DNA of 64,000 nt from Ekhidna sp. (lineage in GTDB: Bacteria > Bacteroidota > Bacteroidia > Cytophagales > Cyclobacteriaceae): positions 1 through 64,000 of the forward strand of contig JACONI010000103.1 in assembly GCA_014323825.1 (NCBI GenBank), written 5' to 3'. Both the position numbers and the translations under genes were made by a program. Positions 29,188 to 38,140 of the stretch are shown piece by piece; within the stretch, counting starts at the first letter, position 1, and every line of letters begins with the position of its first letter. The notes under the pieces were generated by a model that was given only the letters and a program-made list of their open reading frames with translations, was not told where the DNA came from and made no database searches.

Positions 29188-30559
29188 TATTGCCGTTAAT
29201 TACTACGATTTCTTTATTGTTGTAATTTTCAAGTTTCTCAAAGAAATAAAACCTGTTCTTCGGTTGGAAGCTGTAAATATCTTTAGATTTTAGGGAGTCT
29301 AAAACTTCTTGGTCTTGAGGAAACCTGTGTGCCCCTGATTTACTGGTTAAGATTTTCTGAATAGAAGGTAGGTAGTTTTCAGGAGCAATTTTATCATAAA
29401 GTGCCATAAATATCTGATTTAAGACACTTGTTGGTAATCCAAGAATAAATCTTCTCCACACAAACGACTGAACAAGTCTCAATACTTCAATAAAGGCGGG
29501 CTTATCAATATTTTTCGAAGCATAGTCATCATACACTTTCATTAGAAAAGGGTAAGCCGCATTAATCTTTAATCTGTTCATATATATAAGTTCTGTGCGA
29601 ATGTCAGAATCTGCTTCGTTTTTAGGGTTTATTAGCTTATTGTAATACTTAACTAAATTCTTAATTTCCTTCAGTTCCTCCTCTAATTCTTTAATGGTTA
29701 AAGTAGTTGGATATCTGCTTTTAAATTCATTGTAAACCTTATCTCTAGTTGATACTTTCTTATACACAAGGGTCAAGTAATCCCTTACATAGTCAGAAAC
29801 TCTGCTTTCATTAGTTACTTCGTCCTTAGCAGAATTCTCAATTATTTCCCAATAGTTGCGATAAATTCTTTCTTGATCCCTTCTATTGAGCCCCATCAAT
29901 ATGTAGTTGCGAATCAAGTCAGCTTGTGATAAGTTAAGTCCCGTAGAGTTCAGGCTTTCAAAAATCCTTTGTGGAGAATCTTTTTGTCTTTCTAAAGAAA
30001 CTTCTACAAAAATCAGCTTAGAAAGTCCGTCACGTACAATCTCAAAATTCTCCTCTGATATTTGTCTTTTGAGATAGTCAAAATTATCAAATAATCTTGA
30101 AAATCCCGGAAACTCTTCATTTTCATCTCCTCTTAGCAAATACTTTAACGCTCGACTGTGGTTTTCCGTTGGTCGGAATTTTAGTTTTTCTTCCTCTGTT
30201 GCAAATTTATTAATCAGGTAGGTTTCGTTTATCTCATCTGCTAACGATTCATTTTTAGTGTCTCTTGCAATTCTATATATTACCAGATATATCAGTGTAA
30301 GTGTGGTCAAACGCTGCTGTCCGTCAATGATTGATAATTCTTTGATTTTTGATGCTGTATAAACATCATCGTGAACGAAAACAATGCTGCCAATGAAATG
30401 AGTTGTTATTTTCTTGTCTGTACCTACCTCCAGAATATCATCCAGTAATTGTTTACACTCGCTGACAGTCCAATCATAATTTCTTTGGTATATAGGAATG
30501 ACAAATTGAGTCTTGTTTGCAGACATAAAGGTTTCGATTTTCGTCTCTGTAGCTTTCAT
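29147..30559 (-). CDS. GmrS-like (DUF262, ParB/Srx-type) half of a frameshifted GmrSD endonuclease
   Basis: A 470-residue product with DUF262 signatures: IPIYQRNYDW (21-30) and IIDGQQRLTTL (77-87), the DGQQR being the nucleotide-using active site of the family. GmrSD/BrxU-type enzymes use this domain with a C-terminal HNH domain to cut modified (for example glucosylated or methylated) phage DNA. The frame ends ITIATYLSSKT, exactly where EHIFPQ should follow, because of one extra base. The domain alone would lack the nuclease. It stands alone next to decayed sequence, which fits a defence island in decline. Confidence 0.85.
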   Translation of the reverse strand: MKATETKIETFMSANKTQFVIPIYQRNYDWTVSECKQLLDDILEVGTDKKITTHFIGSIVFVHDDVYTASKIKELSIIDGQQRLTTLTLIYLVIYRIARDTKNESLADEINETYLINKFATEEEKLKFRPTENHSRALKYLLRGDENEEFPGFSRLFDNFDYLKRQISEENFEIVRDGLSKLIFVEVSLERQKDSPQRIFESLNSTGLNLSQADLIRNYILMGLNRRDQERIYRNYWEIIENSAKDEVTNESRVSDYVRDYLTLVYKKVSTRDKVYNEFKSRYPTTLTIKELEEELKEIKNLVKYYNKLINPKNEADSDIRTELIYMNRLKINAAYPFLMKVYDDYASKNIDKPAFIEVLRLVQSFVWRRFILGLPTSVLNQIFMALYDKIAPENYLPSIQKILTSKSGAHRFPQDQEVLDSLKSKDIYSFQPKNRFYFFEKLENYNNKEIVVINGNNDITIATYLSSKT

Positions 30560-30727
30560 ATTTAGAACTGAATATTTCCATTGGAATTCAAATTATATAA
30601 ATAACCCGGATAATTTTGAGCGCAGTAATTGCCTTGCTGTCTGAGAATGGCATTAGTATTTATACGGAAAAAGGAAAATTGAATTATGCCATTTCTGATT
30701 ATCTTAGTAACCCTAAATATGATTTAT

Positions 30728-32356
30728 ATGAAGCAATTACTTTCTTTTACGATCATCACATCTTTTATTGGATGTAGTCCTTCTTTAGAAAAAATACAAA
30801 AAGCAGAAATATCGGAAGCCTCACTGGAAAGGCATTTGATTACCCTTTCTTCTGATGATTTTCAGGGCAGAAAACCCTTCACCGACGGTGAGGAGAAAAC
30901 AGTCAACTATTTAAAATCGCAATTTGAACAATTTGGACTGGTGCCGGGAAATGGTGATTCTTATTTTCAGGAGGTTCCATTGGTAGAGCTGACTGCTAAA
31001 CCATCTGAAACCATGAAAGTCAACGGCAATGGACAATCACTGTCACTTCAAGCCTTAAATGAGTTTGTTGCTTACACGGAAAGAGTAACAGATAAGGTCA
31101 GTCTTGAAAATTCGGAGTTGGTTTTTGCGGGATATGGTGTAGTTGCGCCGGAGTATAACTGGAATGACTATGAGGGGCTGGACGTAAAAGGAAAGACGGT
31201 GATCGTATTGGTAAATGATCCCGGTTTTACCTTCGGAGATTCAACCTTTTTTAAAGGAAAGACAATGACTTATTATGGTCGTTGGACCTACAAATACGAA
31301 GAGGCTGCCAGACAGGGGGCGGCAGGCTGCCTGATTGTTCACGAGACTGTCCCGGCCGGATATCCCTGGTTGGTGGTACGAAATTCATGGTCGGGAGCAG
31401 GTTTGTATCTGGCCCAAAAAGAAGGTACTTATCAGCCGGCAGTTTTAGGATGGCTGACGAGAGAGGCTGCCATTAAAATATTTGAAGCCTCAGGACAGGA
31501 TCTAAAGAATTTTAGTGAACGATCCAGGGAGAGAGACTTTGAGCCCGTCAGTTTAGGAATAAACGTTTCTGTTACCATTGAAAATGATATTAAAAGGGAT
31601 GCCTCAAAGAATGTGATCGCAAAAATCAAAGGATCTGCCAGACCGGATGAATACATCATCTACTCTGCGCACTGGGATCACCTGGGAATCGGACCGGAGG
31701 TTGACGGCGATAGCATCTACAATGGGGCACACGACAATGCCTCAGGAATATCTACACTACTCGGCATTGCAGAAGCGATGGCTAGTGGACCACAGCCGGA
31801 GCGATCTGTTGTTTTTTTAGCTGTAACTGCCGAAGAACAGGGGTTACTTGGATCTAAATATTATGCAGAAAATCCTACTTATCCGCCTGACAAGACGGTG
31901 GCAAATATTAATATGGACGGGATTACCGCATTTGGACCCATGAAGGATCTGACAATCGTTGGTTTTGGCCAGTCAGAACTGGAGGACATTGCTAAAAAAG
32001 TGGCAAAGTCTCAGGGTCGATATATTATTCCGGATCCGAACCCGGGAAAAGGGTATTTCTTTCGATCGGATCACTTTCAATTTGCCAAAGCAGGCATCCC
32101 GGCCCTTTATGCATCGGGCTCATACGAACACATGACAGAAGGGGTTGGATACGTGGACAGTTTAAATCAAATTTACCTGAATACTCAGTATCACAGACCT
32201 CAGGATGAATATCAGAGAGGATGGACATTTGACGGGATGAAACTGGACGGTGAGTTAATGATGGAGGTCGGCAATCATTTAGCAAATTCTGAAGAATGGC
32301 CAAAATGGAAAGATGGATCGGAATTCAAATCAATAAGAGAAGCATCTTACAAATAA
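30728..32356 (+). CDS. M28 family metallopeptidase, lipoprotein
   Basis: A 542-residue exported peptidase. ATG 30728 gives a lipoprotein signal MKQLLSFTIITSFIGC; ATG 30686 would add a second hydrophobic stretch. A PA-type insert occupies roughly 110-260. The catalytic part carries the two-zinc ligands of M28: SAHWDHLG, GAHDNASG, the catalytic TAEEQGLLG, NINMDG and RSDHFQFA. Family members are aminopeptidases or glutamate carboxypeptidase-like enzymes acting on peptides outside the cytoplasm. It is the first gene of a three-gene operon with a RidA lipoprotein and a DUF2490 protein. Confidence 0.92.
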   Translation: MKQLLSFTIITSFIGCSPSLEKIQKAEISEASLERHLITLSSDDFQGRKPFTDGEEKTVNYLKSQFEQFGLVPGNGDSYFQEVPLVELTAKPSETMKVNGNGQSLSLQALNEFVAYTERVTDKVSLENSELVFAGYGVVAPEYNWNDYEGLDVKGKTVIVLVNDPGFTFGDSTFFKGKTMTYYGRWTYKYEEAARQGAAGCLIVHETVPAGYPWLVVRNSWSGAGLYLAQKEGTYQPAVLGWLTREAAIKIFEASGQDLKNFSERSRERDFEPVSLGINVSVTIENDIKRDASKNVIAKIKGSARPDEYIIYSAHWDHLGIGPEVDGDSIYNGAHDNASGISTLLGIAEAMASGPQPERSVVFLAVTAEEQGLLGSKYYAENPTYPPDKTVANINMDGITAFGPMKDLTIVGFGQSELEDIAKKVAKSQGRYIIPDPNPGKGYFFRSDHFQFAKAGIPALYASGSYEHMTEGVGYVDSLNQIYLNTQYHRPQDEYQRGWTFDGMKLDGELMMEVGNHLANSEEWPKWKDGSEFKSIREASYK

Positions 32357-32360
32357 ATTT

Positions 32361-32915
32361 ATGAAAGTTGTATCCATGCTTTTAATGCTCCTGTTCTTTT
32401 ATGCCTGTGTTTCGGTTGAAGAGAAAGCTGCCGATAGAGAGCCGCTTTATGATTATGACGTAGAAGAGAGAATTGCTGAACTGGGAATCAAACTAAAAGA
32501 TCCCTCCCCGCCGGCTGCCAATTACGTTCATTCAGTCCGAACGAATGATTTGGTCTTTATGGCAGGAAAAGGGCCAACCCGGCCGGACGGAACCCGGATA
32601 ACAGGAAAAGTAGGCATTGATCTAACCGTGGAGGAGGGATATAAAGCGGCACAAATCGTTGCTGAAGCACAATTATCTGCCTTGAGAGCAGAGATTGGCA
32701 ATCTAAACAAAGTAGTCAGGATTGTCAAAGTGCTGGGCATGGTCAATTGCTCTCCTGAGTTTAAAAATCAACCGGAGGTTATCAATGGCTTTTCGGATAC
32801 GATGGTAGAGGTCTTTGGTGAAAGAGGTAAACATGCACGAGCTGCCGTAGGAATAGGCGCTCTGCCCGGAAACATTGCCGTTGAGATTGAAATGATTGTA
32901 GCAGTCGGTGACTAA
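32361..32915 (+). CDS. RidA/YjgF-family protein with lipoprotein signal
   Basis: A 184-residue protein. The first 16 residues form a lipoprotein signal (MKVVSMLLMLLFFYAC), and the remainder is a RidA/YjgF fold with NDLVFMAGKGP, DLTVEEGYKAAQ and the late RAAVGIGALPGNIAVEIEMI. Cytoplasmic RidA hydrolyses reactive enamine/imine intermediates; Arg in the RAAVG segment corresponds to the conserved substrate-binding Arg. The exported form is unusual and its substrate is unknown. It starts 4 bp after the peptidase gene and its stop overlaps the next ATG (TAATG). Confidence 0.88.
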   Translation: MKVVSMLLMLLFFYACVSVEEKAADREPLYDYDVEERIAELGIKLKDPSPPAANYVHSVRTNDLVFMAGKGPTRPDGTRITGKVGIDLTVEEGYKAAQIVAEAQLSALRAEIGNLNKVVRIVKVLGMVNCSPEFKNQPEVINGFSDTMVEVFGERGKHARAAVGIGALPGNIAVEIEMIVAVGD

Positions 32916-33607
32916 TGCGTAAAGAAATCATCATTATTTTTCTGTTCACAAACATTGGGGCGTATACTCAGGAGCGAAACCTAAGCAGTGAGTTTATTTT
33001 GTGGACTTACCTCACACAAAAAATTAAATTCAGTGATACTTACTCCGGCTCAATAGGGACACAATATCGATCATTCACGGATCGAGCCGGAGATTACCAC
33101 CTTTTCTTTTTTGCAATGATCACCGGCAAACTGGGGCATGGTTTTTCTGCTTCATTAGGATTTATGAATCTTAACATCAATCAATTTGTTGATACTGAAC
33201 ATGTTCTGGTCCCTGAGTTAAGGCCTGTTCAAAGCATTCAATTCTCTTATCCGATCAGCAAATCGGCTTTCTCATGGCGATTGATGACGGAACAACGTTT
33301 CTTTAGAAAAGCCGCTAACGGTGAACTGGTAAATGGTTACATACATAATTGGCGCTTCAGGAACAGGTTTGCTTATACACAATTCTTGTCTGAAAAATTT
33401 AAGTTGATCTGGAGTTCCGAAGTGATGATAAACGCAGGAGATATAGGCGTTAATATCTTTGATCAACATCGAACGCAAGCTATATTTACTTATAATATTG
33501 GTAAGTGGAATGTAGAAAGCGGTTACATGCATTGGTTCTTTCAGACCTCTGCCAATCATCATGAAAACAGACATACCTGGATGATTGGCTTATCGCATTC
33601 CTTATGA
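32915..33607 (+). CDS. DUF2490 family outer-membrane-type protein
   Basis: A 230-residue protein with an N-terminal signal (about 1-18, MRKEIIIIFLFTNIGAYTQ) and alternating aromatic/polar strands consistent with a small beta-barrel. Family signs include the LWTYLTQKIKF start, the RLMTEQRFF centre and YMHWFF near the end. Function is not known. Overlap with the RidA gene by one base suggests coupled translation. Confidence 0.82.
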   Translation: MRKEIIIIFLFTNIGAYTQERNLSSEFILWTYLTQKIKFSDTYSGSIGTQYRSFTDRAGDYHLFFFAMITGKLGHGFSASLGFMNLNINQFVDTEHVLVPELRPVQSIQFSYPISKSAFSWRLMTEQRFFRKAANGELVNGYIHNWRFRNRFAYTQFLSEKFKLIWSSEVMINAGDIGVNIFDQHRTQAIFTYNIGKWNVESGYMHWFFQTSANHHENRHTWMIGLSHSL

Positions 33608-33695
33608 CACTTAATGCAAAAGTCATCTTTAAAAAAAAGCCGTACAGTACCGGCAATACATAGCAGTCGAAATAATCTTTTAAGATATTCTACCC

Positions 33696-34277
33696 TTAAT
33701 TCCGTTTGTTCAATACATCTCTGATTTTGGCTGCTTGTTCATAATCTTCCTTATCCAATGCGTCAGAAAGTAATTTTTCCAATTCGACCGAAGTCATATC
33801 ACTAAGGTTCGTCTTTTGAGATTTTTGAACTTCCGTATGAGTGATCTCCTCCTCGTATTCATCCGTAAGAACAATCCCGGCTTCTGAGAGAATACTTTCG
33901 CTAGTATAAAAATCAACGTTGAACCTAAGGCCTATTGCAATCGCATCCGAAGGCCTTGAATCAATGGCAAAAGTCTGACCATTATGTTCGCAAACGATCT
34001 TGGCAAAAAAAACACCTTCTTTAAGATCTGAAATGCAAACTTCTTTTATTGTTATTTCAAAATTGAGTGCAAAAGATTTGAAAAGATCATGGGTCATGGG
34101 ACGGTTAGGGATAATTTTTTCTATTTCAATGGCGATTGCTTGTGCTTCAAACATCCCAATAATGACAGGAAGCCTCCTGTTGCCTTCTACTTCTCCCAAA
34201 ACAAGCGCAAATGAACCGGACTGAGACTGCCCCGAAGACAGTCCCAAAATCTCTAATTTTATTTTATCGTTGGACAT
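33696..34277 (-). CDS. Bifunctional nuclease (BFN/DUF151) family protein with UVR motif
   Basis: A 193-residue protein. Residues 1-~140 form the BFN/DUF151 domain, with LPVIIGMFEAQAIAIE and the signature SRPSDAIAIGLRFN. The C-terminal ~35 residues form a UVR (UvrB/UvrC-type) motif: LEKLLSDALDKEDYEQAAKIRD. The family is named after plant proteins reported to cut RNA and DNA; the bacterial role is not settled. It is coupled to the etfA stop by a one-base overlap, making it the last gene of etfB-etfA-bfn. Confidence 0.9.
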   Translation of the reverse strand: MSNDKIKLEILGLSSGQSQSGSFALVLGEVEGNRRLPVIIGMFEAQAIAIEIEKIIPNRPMTHDLFKSFALNFEITIKEVCISDLKEGVFFAKIVCEHNGQTFAIDSRPSDAIAIGLRFNVDFYTSESILSEAGIVLTDEYEEEITHTEVQKSQKTNLSDMTSVELEKLLSDALDKEDYEQAAKIRDVLNKRN

Positions 34278-35218
34278 TAACCCTGTGCCTTCCTGATCGC
34301 TTCCGTCAATTTTGGTACTACATCAAAAGCATCTCCAACAACTCCGAAATCAGCTGCTTTGAAAAAGGGCGCTTCCGGGTCTTTGTTTACAACAAGAATA
34401 TATTTTGAAGCATTTACACCTGCCAGATGTTGAATTGCACCTGAAATACCAATGGCGATATAAAGGGACGGACTAACCTTTATACCGGTTTGTCCCACGT
34501 GTTCGTGGTGTGGTCTCCAGTCCATGTCTGATACCGGTTTACTACAGCCCGTGGCCGCTCCGAGCGTCTTAGCCAGCTCCTCTATCATTCCCCAGTTCTC
34601 CGGACCTTTTAGCCCTCTGCCTCCGGAAACAACCAGATCAGCTTCCGGCAGAGAAACCTCTCCTTCTTGTTTTTCAATTTTTGTCGTTTTAACTGTAAAA
34701 TCCGAATCCGATATAGCCGGTGAAAATGCCACTATTTCAGGATCTTCTCCATCCTTTTTTATAGCCACTGCGTTTTTCCTGACTGAGAAAATCTTTTTTT
34801 CACCTTCAAATACCGTATTTGCAAAAGCTTTACCGGTATAAATACTTTTCTTAACCATGTCACCTTTTGGCAGTTCACTTACATTTGATACCAGTGCCGC
34901 ATCTGTTTTTATTGATACGCGGGCTGAGATCGGGTCACCAAGTGAGCTTCCGGCTAACACCAACAGGTCAGTTCCTTCTTTGTTCATCGCTTCTGCAATT
35001 GCAGAAGAATAGGCCATGATGTTTGGATGAGCCAGGGTTTCATTAGTAACGTGCAATACTTTGGAGGCTCCTGCCTTTCCAATTAACTCTACATCTTTTA
35101 CCTTTCCGAATACAATAGCAGTTACATCACCCGCTGCCTCTTTAGCATAGCTTACCGCTTCTAAAGATGATTTTTTAACACTTCCTTCGTCTGTCTCTAC
35201 AAATGCTAATGCTGCCAT
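34277..35218 (-). CDS. etfA: Electron transfer flavoprotein subunit alpha
   Basis: A 313-residue subunit. The C-terminal FAD domain has the family text SGGRGLKGPENW, HHEHVGQTGIKVSPSLYIA, GISGAIQHLAGV and NKDPEAPFFKAADFGVVGD. With EtfB it carries electrons from acyl-CoA dehydrogenases to the quinone pool. It follows etfB by 2 bp. A candidate electron donor, an acyl-CoA dehydrogenase, is encoded at 59438-60604. Confidence 0.96.
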   Translation of the reverse strand: MAALAFVETDEGSVKKSSLEAVSYAKEAAGDVTAIVFGKVKDVELIGKAGASKVLHVTNETLAHPNIMAYSSAIAEAMNKEGTDLLVLAGSSLGDPISARVSIKTDAALVSNVSELPKGDMVKKSIYTGKAFANTVFEGEKKIFSVRKNAVAIKKDGEDPEIVAFSPAISDSDFTVKTTKIEKQEGEVSLPEADLVVSGGRGLKGPENWGMIEELAKTLGAATGCSKPVSDMDWRPHHEHVGQTGIKVSPSLYIAIGISGAIQHLAGVNASKYILVVNKDPEAPFFKAADFGVVGDAFDVVPKLTEAIRKAQG

Positions 35219-35220
35219 TT

Positions 35221-35958
35221 TTATATCACTTTTGCTTCATTTTTTAATAGATTAACTAACTCGTCCATATTTTCAGGGGTAACTAATTTCACATCACCTT
35301 TAGCAGGCGGCAACTCAAATGCACTCACCCTGGTTTTGGGTACATCACCGGTCGGGTCTTTTACCTCCAACGGTTTGGCTCTTGCACTCATAATTCCTCT
35401 CATCGTTGGAATTTTCCATTCGGCAATAGGTTCCTGGCAGCCGGCAACAAAAGGGAGTGACAACTCCATGTACTCCTTACCTCCTTCTATTTCTCTTGCA
35501 ATTTTCGCAATATCACCTGCTATGTCTAATGTCATCACCGGAGACACGGAGGGTAAACCTAAAAGCTCGCCTACCATGCTATGTACCTGACCCCCGTTAA
35601 AATCAATTGATTCTCTTCCCATTAAAATCAAATCGTATCCACCATCCTTTGCAGCATAAGCTATTTGTTTTGCCACAAAAAAAGCATCTTCAGGAAAGGC
35701 ATTTATTCTTATTGCATTATCCGCGCCGATGGCCAGCGCTTTACGTATGGTAGGTTCTGTTTCAGCTTCTCCTACATTCAGTACCGTAATTGACCCGCCG
35801 GATTGTTCCTTTAGCTCTACAGCCCTGGCAAGTGCATAATCATCGTATGGACCAATAATAAACTGAACACCGCTCTTATCAAATTTGGTATTTCCGTCAG
35901 TAAATGCGATGCGCGTTGTAGTATCCGGCACATGCGTAATGCAAACTAATATCTTCAT
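35221..35958 (-). CDS. etfB: Electron transfer flavoprotein subunit beta
   Basis: A 245-residue subunit with the adenine-nucleotide alpha hydrolase-like fold: MKILVCITHVPDT at the start, GPYDDYALARAVELKE, and the DLILMGRESIDFNGGQV segment. EtfB binds AMP and contacts dehydrogenase partners. It is the first gene of the etfB-etfA-bfn operon, reading away from ypdA. Confidence 0.96.
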   Translation of the reverse strand: MKILVCITHVPDTTTRIAFTDGNTKFDKSGVQFIIGPYDDYALARAVELKEQSGGSITVLNVGEAETEPTIRKALAIGADNAIRINAFPEDAFFVAKQIAYAAKDGGYDLILMGRESIDFNGGQVHSMVGELLGLPSVSPVMTLDIAGDIAKIAREIEGGKEYMELSLPFVAGCQEPIAEWKIPTMRGIMSARAKPLEVKDPTGDVPKTRVSAFELPPAKGDVKLVTPENMDELVNLLKNEAKVI

Positions 35959-36106
35959 TGTAAAGACTTAATACTTAAAAGTGTGAAAAAGTTCATATTA
36001 ATTTCAAAATTGAACCCCGAAGTTAGTAATTATGAATTATTTGAGCGGGTATAATGTATTGAAATTGTTAAATGAAGTTTCCAAACCGTTTAAGCGAGAA
36101 AATTAA

Positions 36107-37084
36107 ATGATCGAAAACATTTTAGATGTTGTAATCATCGGAGCCGGACCTATTGGGCTGGCATGTGGAATTGAAGCTGAAAAAACCGGCCTGTCCTATG
36201 AAATCATTGATAAAGGATGCCTGGTCAATTCACTGTACAATTATCCCGGCAATATGACCTTCTTCTCGACTTCTGACAAATTAGAAATCGGGGAAGTTCC
36301 ATTTATTTCTCATCATCCGAAACCTACACGTTCCGAAGCCCTTGAATACTACCGAAGGGTGGCTTCCTCATGGAAGCTCAGAACTCGGCTTTATGAAAGA
36401 ATAGAAAGCGTAAAAAGTGAAAAAGATAACTTCCTGATCAACTCCCAAAAGCAAACTTATAAAGCTAGAAATCTAATCATAGCAACGGGTTTCTACGATC
36501 TACCCTATTTGCTTGACATCCCCGGAGAGGACCTTCCAAAGGTGAAACACTACTATGATGAACCCCATCCCTATTTTGACATGAACGTCGCCGTCGTTGG
36601 TGCGGCTAATTCCGCAGTAGATGTCGCGCTGGAAGTCTTTAGAAAAGGTGCAAAAAGTGTCACAATGGTCATCAGGGAAGCGGAAATTAACCCCAGGGTA
36701 AAATACTGGGTAAGACCTGATATTGATAATCGGATCGGGGAAGGTTCGATCAAGGCTTATTTTAAGAGTAAAATCACAAAAATTGATCCATATACGATCA
36801 ATATCTCAACGCCTGAAGAAAACATGACCATTCAAAATGATTTTGTGCTCGCTATGACCGGCTACCGGCCGAACTTCTCTTTCCTTGAAAGCGTGGGCGT
36901 TAATATCAGGAACGATGAATTTAAAACACCCGAGTACAACACAAAGACCATGCAGTCGAATGTGAAAGGAGTCTATTTGGCCGGAGTGATATGTGGAGGA
37001 CTTAAAACCAACGAATGGTTTATTGAAAACTCAAGAATCCATGCCGAAGTGGCTGTAAGCAATATTGCAAAGAATAATACCTAA
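36107..37084 (+). CDS. ypdA: YpdA family putative disulfide reductase
   Basis: A 325-residue FAD/NAD(P)H oxidoreductase related to thioredoxin reductase but without a CxxC pair. FAD site VIIGAGPIGL (about 9-18), NADPH site VAVVGAANSAVDVALE in the middle, and late GVYLAGVICGG. YpdA/Bdr members reduce bacillithiol disulfide in Firmicutes; many Bacteroidota carry homologues and some make bacillithiol, so that substrate is plausible but not shown here. Divergent from etfB. Confidence 0.88.
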   Translation: MIENILDVVIIGAGPIGLACGIEAEKTGLSYEIIDKGCLVNSLYNYPGNMTFFSTSDKLEIGEVPFISHHPKPTRSEALEYYRRVASSWKLRTRLYERIESVKSEKDNFLINSQKQTYKARNLIIATGFYDLPYLLDIPGEDLPKVKHYYDEPHPYFDMNVAVVGAANSAVDVALEVFRKGAKSVTMVIREAEINPRVKYWVRPDIDNRIGEGSIKAYFKSKITKIDPYTINISTPEENMTIQNDFVLAMTGYRPNFSFLESVGVNIRNDEFKTPEYNTKTMQSNVKGVYLAGVICGGLKTNEWFIENSRIHAEVAVSNIAKNNT

Positions 37085-37123
37085 TGGATACCTTCGGGCC
37101 TCCCGCTGCCTTATTAACGTGTA

Positions 37124-37255
37124 TGGCTTCCGCACCTCACACAAACGGGACAATCCGACAGAAATGTCAGAAACAAATACACCGTCCGTCATGTCAATGT
37201 GAATGTAATCGGTTTTGCTTTCACTGAGCATTTCAATATCCCGCTGAATAAACAA
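37124..37255 (-). pseudogene. Fragment of ribulose-phosphate 3-epimerase
   Basis: About 44 codons reading FIQRDIEMLSESKTDYIHID then MTDGVFVSDISVGL, the N-terminal part of Rpe (family: LQRDIEML, IHIDVMDGVFVPNISFG). There is no proper start, and the frame then goes over into unrelated text within ypdA. It is too short to act. Confidence 0.65.
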
Positions 37256-37407
37256 AACAATGATTAGGACAGGAAAATACTAAGTATTATAGTTAAGTAA
37301 CAATACCGGATTTTTTTTAATACAAACACCGCTTACCGTTAAAAAATCACTAAATATTCATACCTCATGACAAATGAATAAAAAACTTTTTACATAATAA
37401 TCAATGA

Positions 37408-37440
37408 TTTGTTTGATATAAAAATAAATTTATATATTTG
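37408..37440 (+). promoter_or_regulatory. Bacteroidota-type promoter of the cadherin-repeat gene
   Basis: TTTG at 37408-37411, 21 bp, TATATTTG at 37433-37440; the first ATG of the gene is 52 bp downstream. Confidence 0.65.
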
Positions 37441-37492
37441 CACAAATCTATTTTTACTTTAGGGTCATGTACCTTATTTTACATATTATTTT

Positions 37493-38140
37493 ATGACAAA
37501 TAAAAAACAACAAATTATGAAAGTTATAAAATTTTTTCTTATGCTTACACACTTGAATAAAAGCATTTCGGCAGCCTTAGCCGTGTTGGCACTATGCCTG
37601 ACCGGCGGCACAGCCGATGCAGTTCAAACAGCATCGGGCACTCGCCTGCCTGCTCGGGACATCAATACCCTTGCAGCGGCGGGAAATACATTCCCTGGAG
37701 GCCTCTGGTCGGACTTTACCACGATGTGGGTAGCAGATGGTGAAGATAACAAACTCTACGCCTACACGCTGGCCAACGGGGCACGGGATACCAACAAGGA
37801 GTTTGGACTCAATGCGGGCAATGCAAGCCCTTATTTCCTCTGGTCGGACGAAACCACGATATGGGTAACAGATTTAGTGAATAAAGGAATCTACGCCTAC
37901 ACGCTAGCCGACGGTACACGGGATACCGGCAAGGAGTTTGCCCCCCATGCGGAAAATGGAACCCCTAGAGGCCTCTGGTCGGACGGCATCACGATGTGGG
38001 TAGTAGATAATACAGATAACAAACTCTACGCCTACATGCTGGCCAACGGGGCACGGGATACCGCCAAGGACATTGACCTTGATGTGGAAAATACAGCCCC
38101 TAGAGGCCTCTGTGGTCGGACGGTACCACGATGTGGGTAG
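37493..38140 (+). CDS. 5' part of frameshifted T9SS cadherin-repeat protein
   Basis: A 215-codon frame with an exported start (signal within residues 9-43, e.g. from MKVIKFF at ATG 37517). Three and a half copies of a 45-residue repeat follow, of the WSDGTTMWVADNTDNKLYAY / LANGARDTAKD type, probably blades of a propeller-like domain. At 38111-38114 an extra TG shifts the frame so that translation ends GRTVPRCG shortly after. Removing two bases joins it to the next frame for a 1495-residue protein. As given, the product is a short secreted protein without a sorting domain. Confidence 0.85.
   Translation: MTNKKQQIMKVIKFFLMLTHLNKSISAALAVLALCLTGGTADAVQTASGTRLPARDINTLAAAGNTFPGGLWSDFTTMWVADGEDNKLYAYTLANGARDTNKEFGLNAGNASPYFLWSDETTIWVTDLVNKGIYAYTLADGTRDTGKEFAPHAENGTPRGLWSDGITMWVVDNTDNKLYAYMLANGARDTAKDIDLDVENTAPRGLCGRTVPRCG

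Larger units (their letters stand above)
37085..37492. other. Intergenic: rpe relic and promoter region
   Basis: The left third holds an antisense fragment of ribulose-phosphate 3-epimerase; the right part is very AT-rich and holds the promoter of the cadherin-repeat gene. Confidence 0.6.

Noticed and set aside
38100-38140. Programmed ribosomal frameshift joining the two cadherin frames
   Set aside because: No slippery heptamer or downstream pseudoknot is evident; the change is a plain TG duplication compared with the other repeat copies.
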